A DNA stretch of 5,665 nucleotides from Solirubrobacterales bacterium (GTDB lineage: Bacteria > Actinomycetota > Thermoleophilia > Solirubrobacterales > Solirubrobacteraceae). The notes under the pieces were generated by a model that worked only from the letters and a program-made list of their open reading frames with translations, made no database searches and was not told where the DNA came from. Positions 5,618-5,665 of the stretch are shown one piece after another; position 1 is the first letter of the stretch, and each line of letters begins with the position of its first letter. The DNA lies in contig WQXW01000134.1 in assembly GCA_009781575.1 (NCBI GenBank), positions 1 through 5,665 of the forward strand. The letters run 5' to 3'. The position numbers were made by a program, and so were the translations under genes.

Positions 5618-5665
5618 GCCGGCGCGGGCGCCCACGCCGGCGGCGCCGCTCGTCGAGCAGCGGCC
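5618..5665 (+). terminator. GC-rich hairpins after the TetR gene, possible terminator
   Basis: Three bases after the TetR stop there is a 7-bp stem, GCCGGCG (5618-5624) with CGCCGGC (5635-5641), extendable inward by GGG/CCC. A second stem, GCCGCT/AGCGGC, follows near the window end. No T-tract is visible before the edge, so this could be a U-less terminator, a factor-dependent site or simply GC-rich sequence. Confidence 0.3.

Noticed and set aside
4004..5635. 543-codon minus-strand open frame opposite the TetR gene
   Set aside because: Low-complexity Arg/Gly/His/Ala sequence with no recognisable fold. It overlaps the start of nadC in another frame and is opposite a convincing tandem TetR gene.

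Overview
The window is a GC-rich (roughly 70% or more by eye) bacterial chromosome segment with five protein genes in a tight mixed-strand layout. Codons are almost all G/C-ending, GTG starts and short or absent leaders look likely, and the quinolinate synthase resembles the mycobacterial form (motifs HNYQ-PE-QDVAD and W-GECHVHAGI). This points to an actinomycete. A deep-branching high-GC lineage such as Thermoleophilia is plausible but only an inference. I see no transposase, phage gene, RNA gene or CRISPR array.

Layout: (1) 1-701, minus: the N-terminal part of a membrane-anchored, PDZ-containing S41 (C-terminal processing) peptidase, which runs off the left edge. (2) 702-806: a divergent intergenic region mostly filled by a degenerate tandem repeat of about 26 bp. 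Every copy begins with ATG on the minus strand, and the last copy is the start of the peptidase gene. (3) 807-2060, plus: a complete M16B zinc peptidase. (4) 2061-2199: a convergent gap with one clear intrinsic terminator that works for the minus strand. (5) 4142-2200, minus: a two-gene NAD operon, nadC then nadA, translationally coupled by a TGATG overlap. (6) 4143-4264: a divergent intergenic region rich in nested inverted repeats. (7) 4265-5614, plus: a 449-residue regulator made of two complete TetR units in one chain. (8) 5615-5665: GC hairpins.

How the genes fit together: NadA makes quinolinate from iminoaspartate and dihydroxyacetone phosphate. NadC converts quinolinate with PRPP to nicotinate mononucleotide, so the operon covers the last two steps of de novo pyridine nucleotide synthesis. 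The iminoaspartate-forming enzyme (NadB or aspartate dehydrogenase) is not in the window. The double TetR protein is divergent from nadC and is a reasonable candidate regulator of the operon, of itself, or both, but nothing in the sequence proves this. The two proteases share one divergent promoter region and may be co-expressed.

The least ordinary items are the tandem TetR fusion, the 18-bp in-frame repeat that puts a Gly/Ala tract into NadA, the ATG-bearing minisatellite at the peptidase start, and a sharp change in glutamate codon choice between the S41 peptidase gene and its neighbours.
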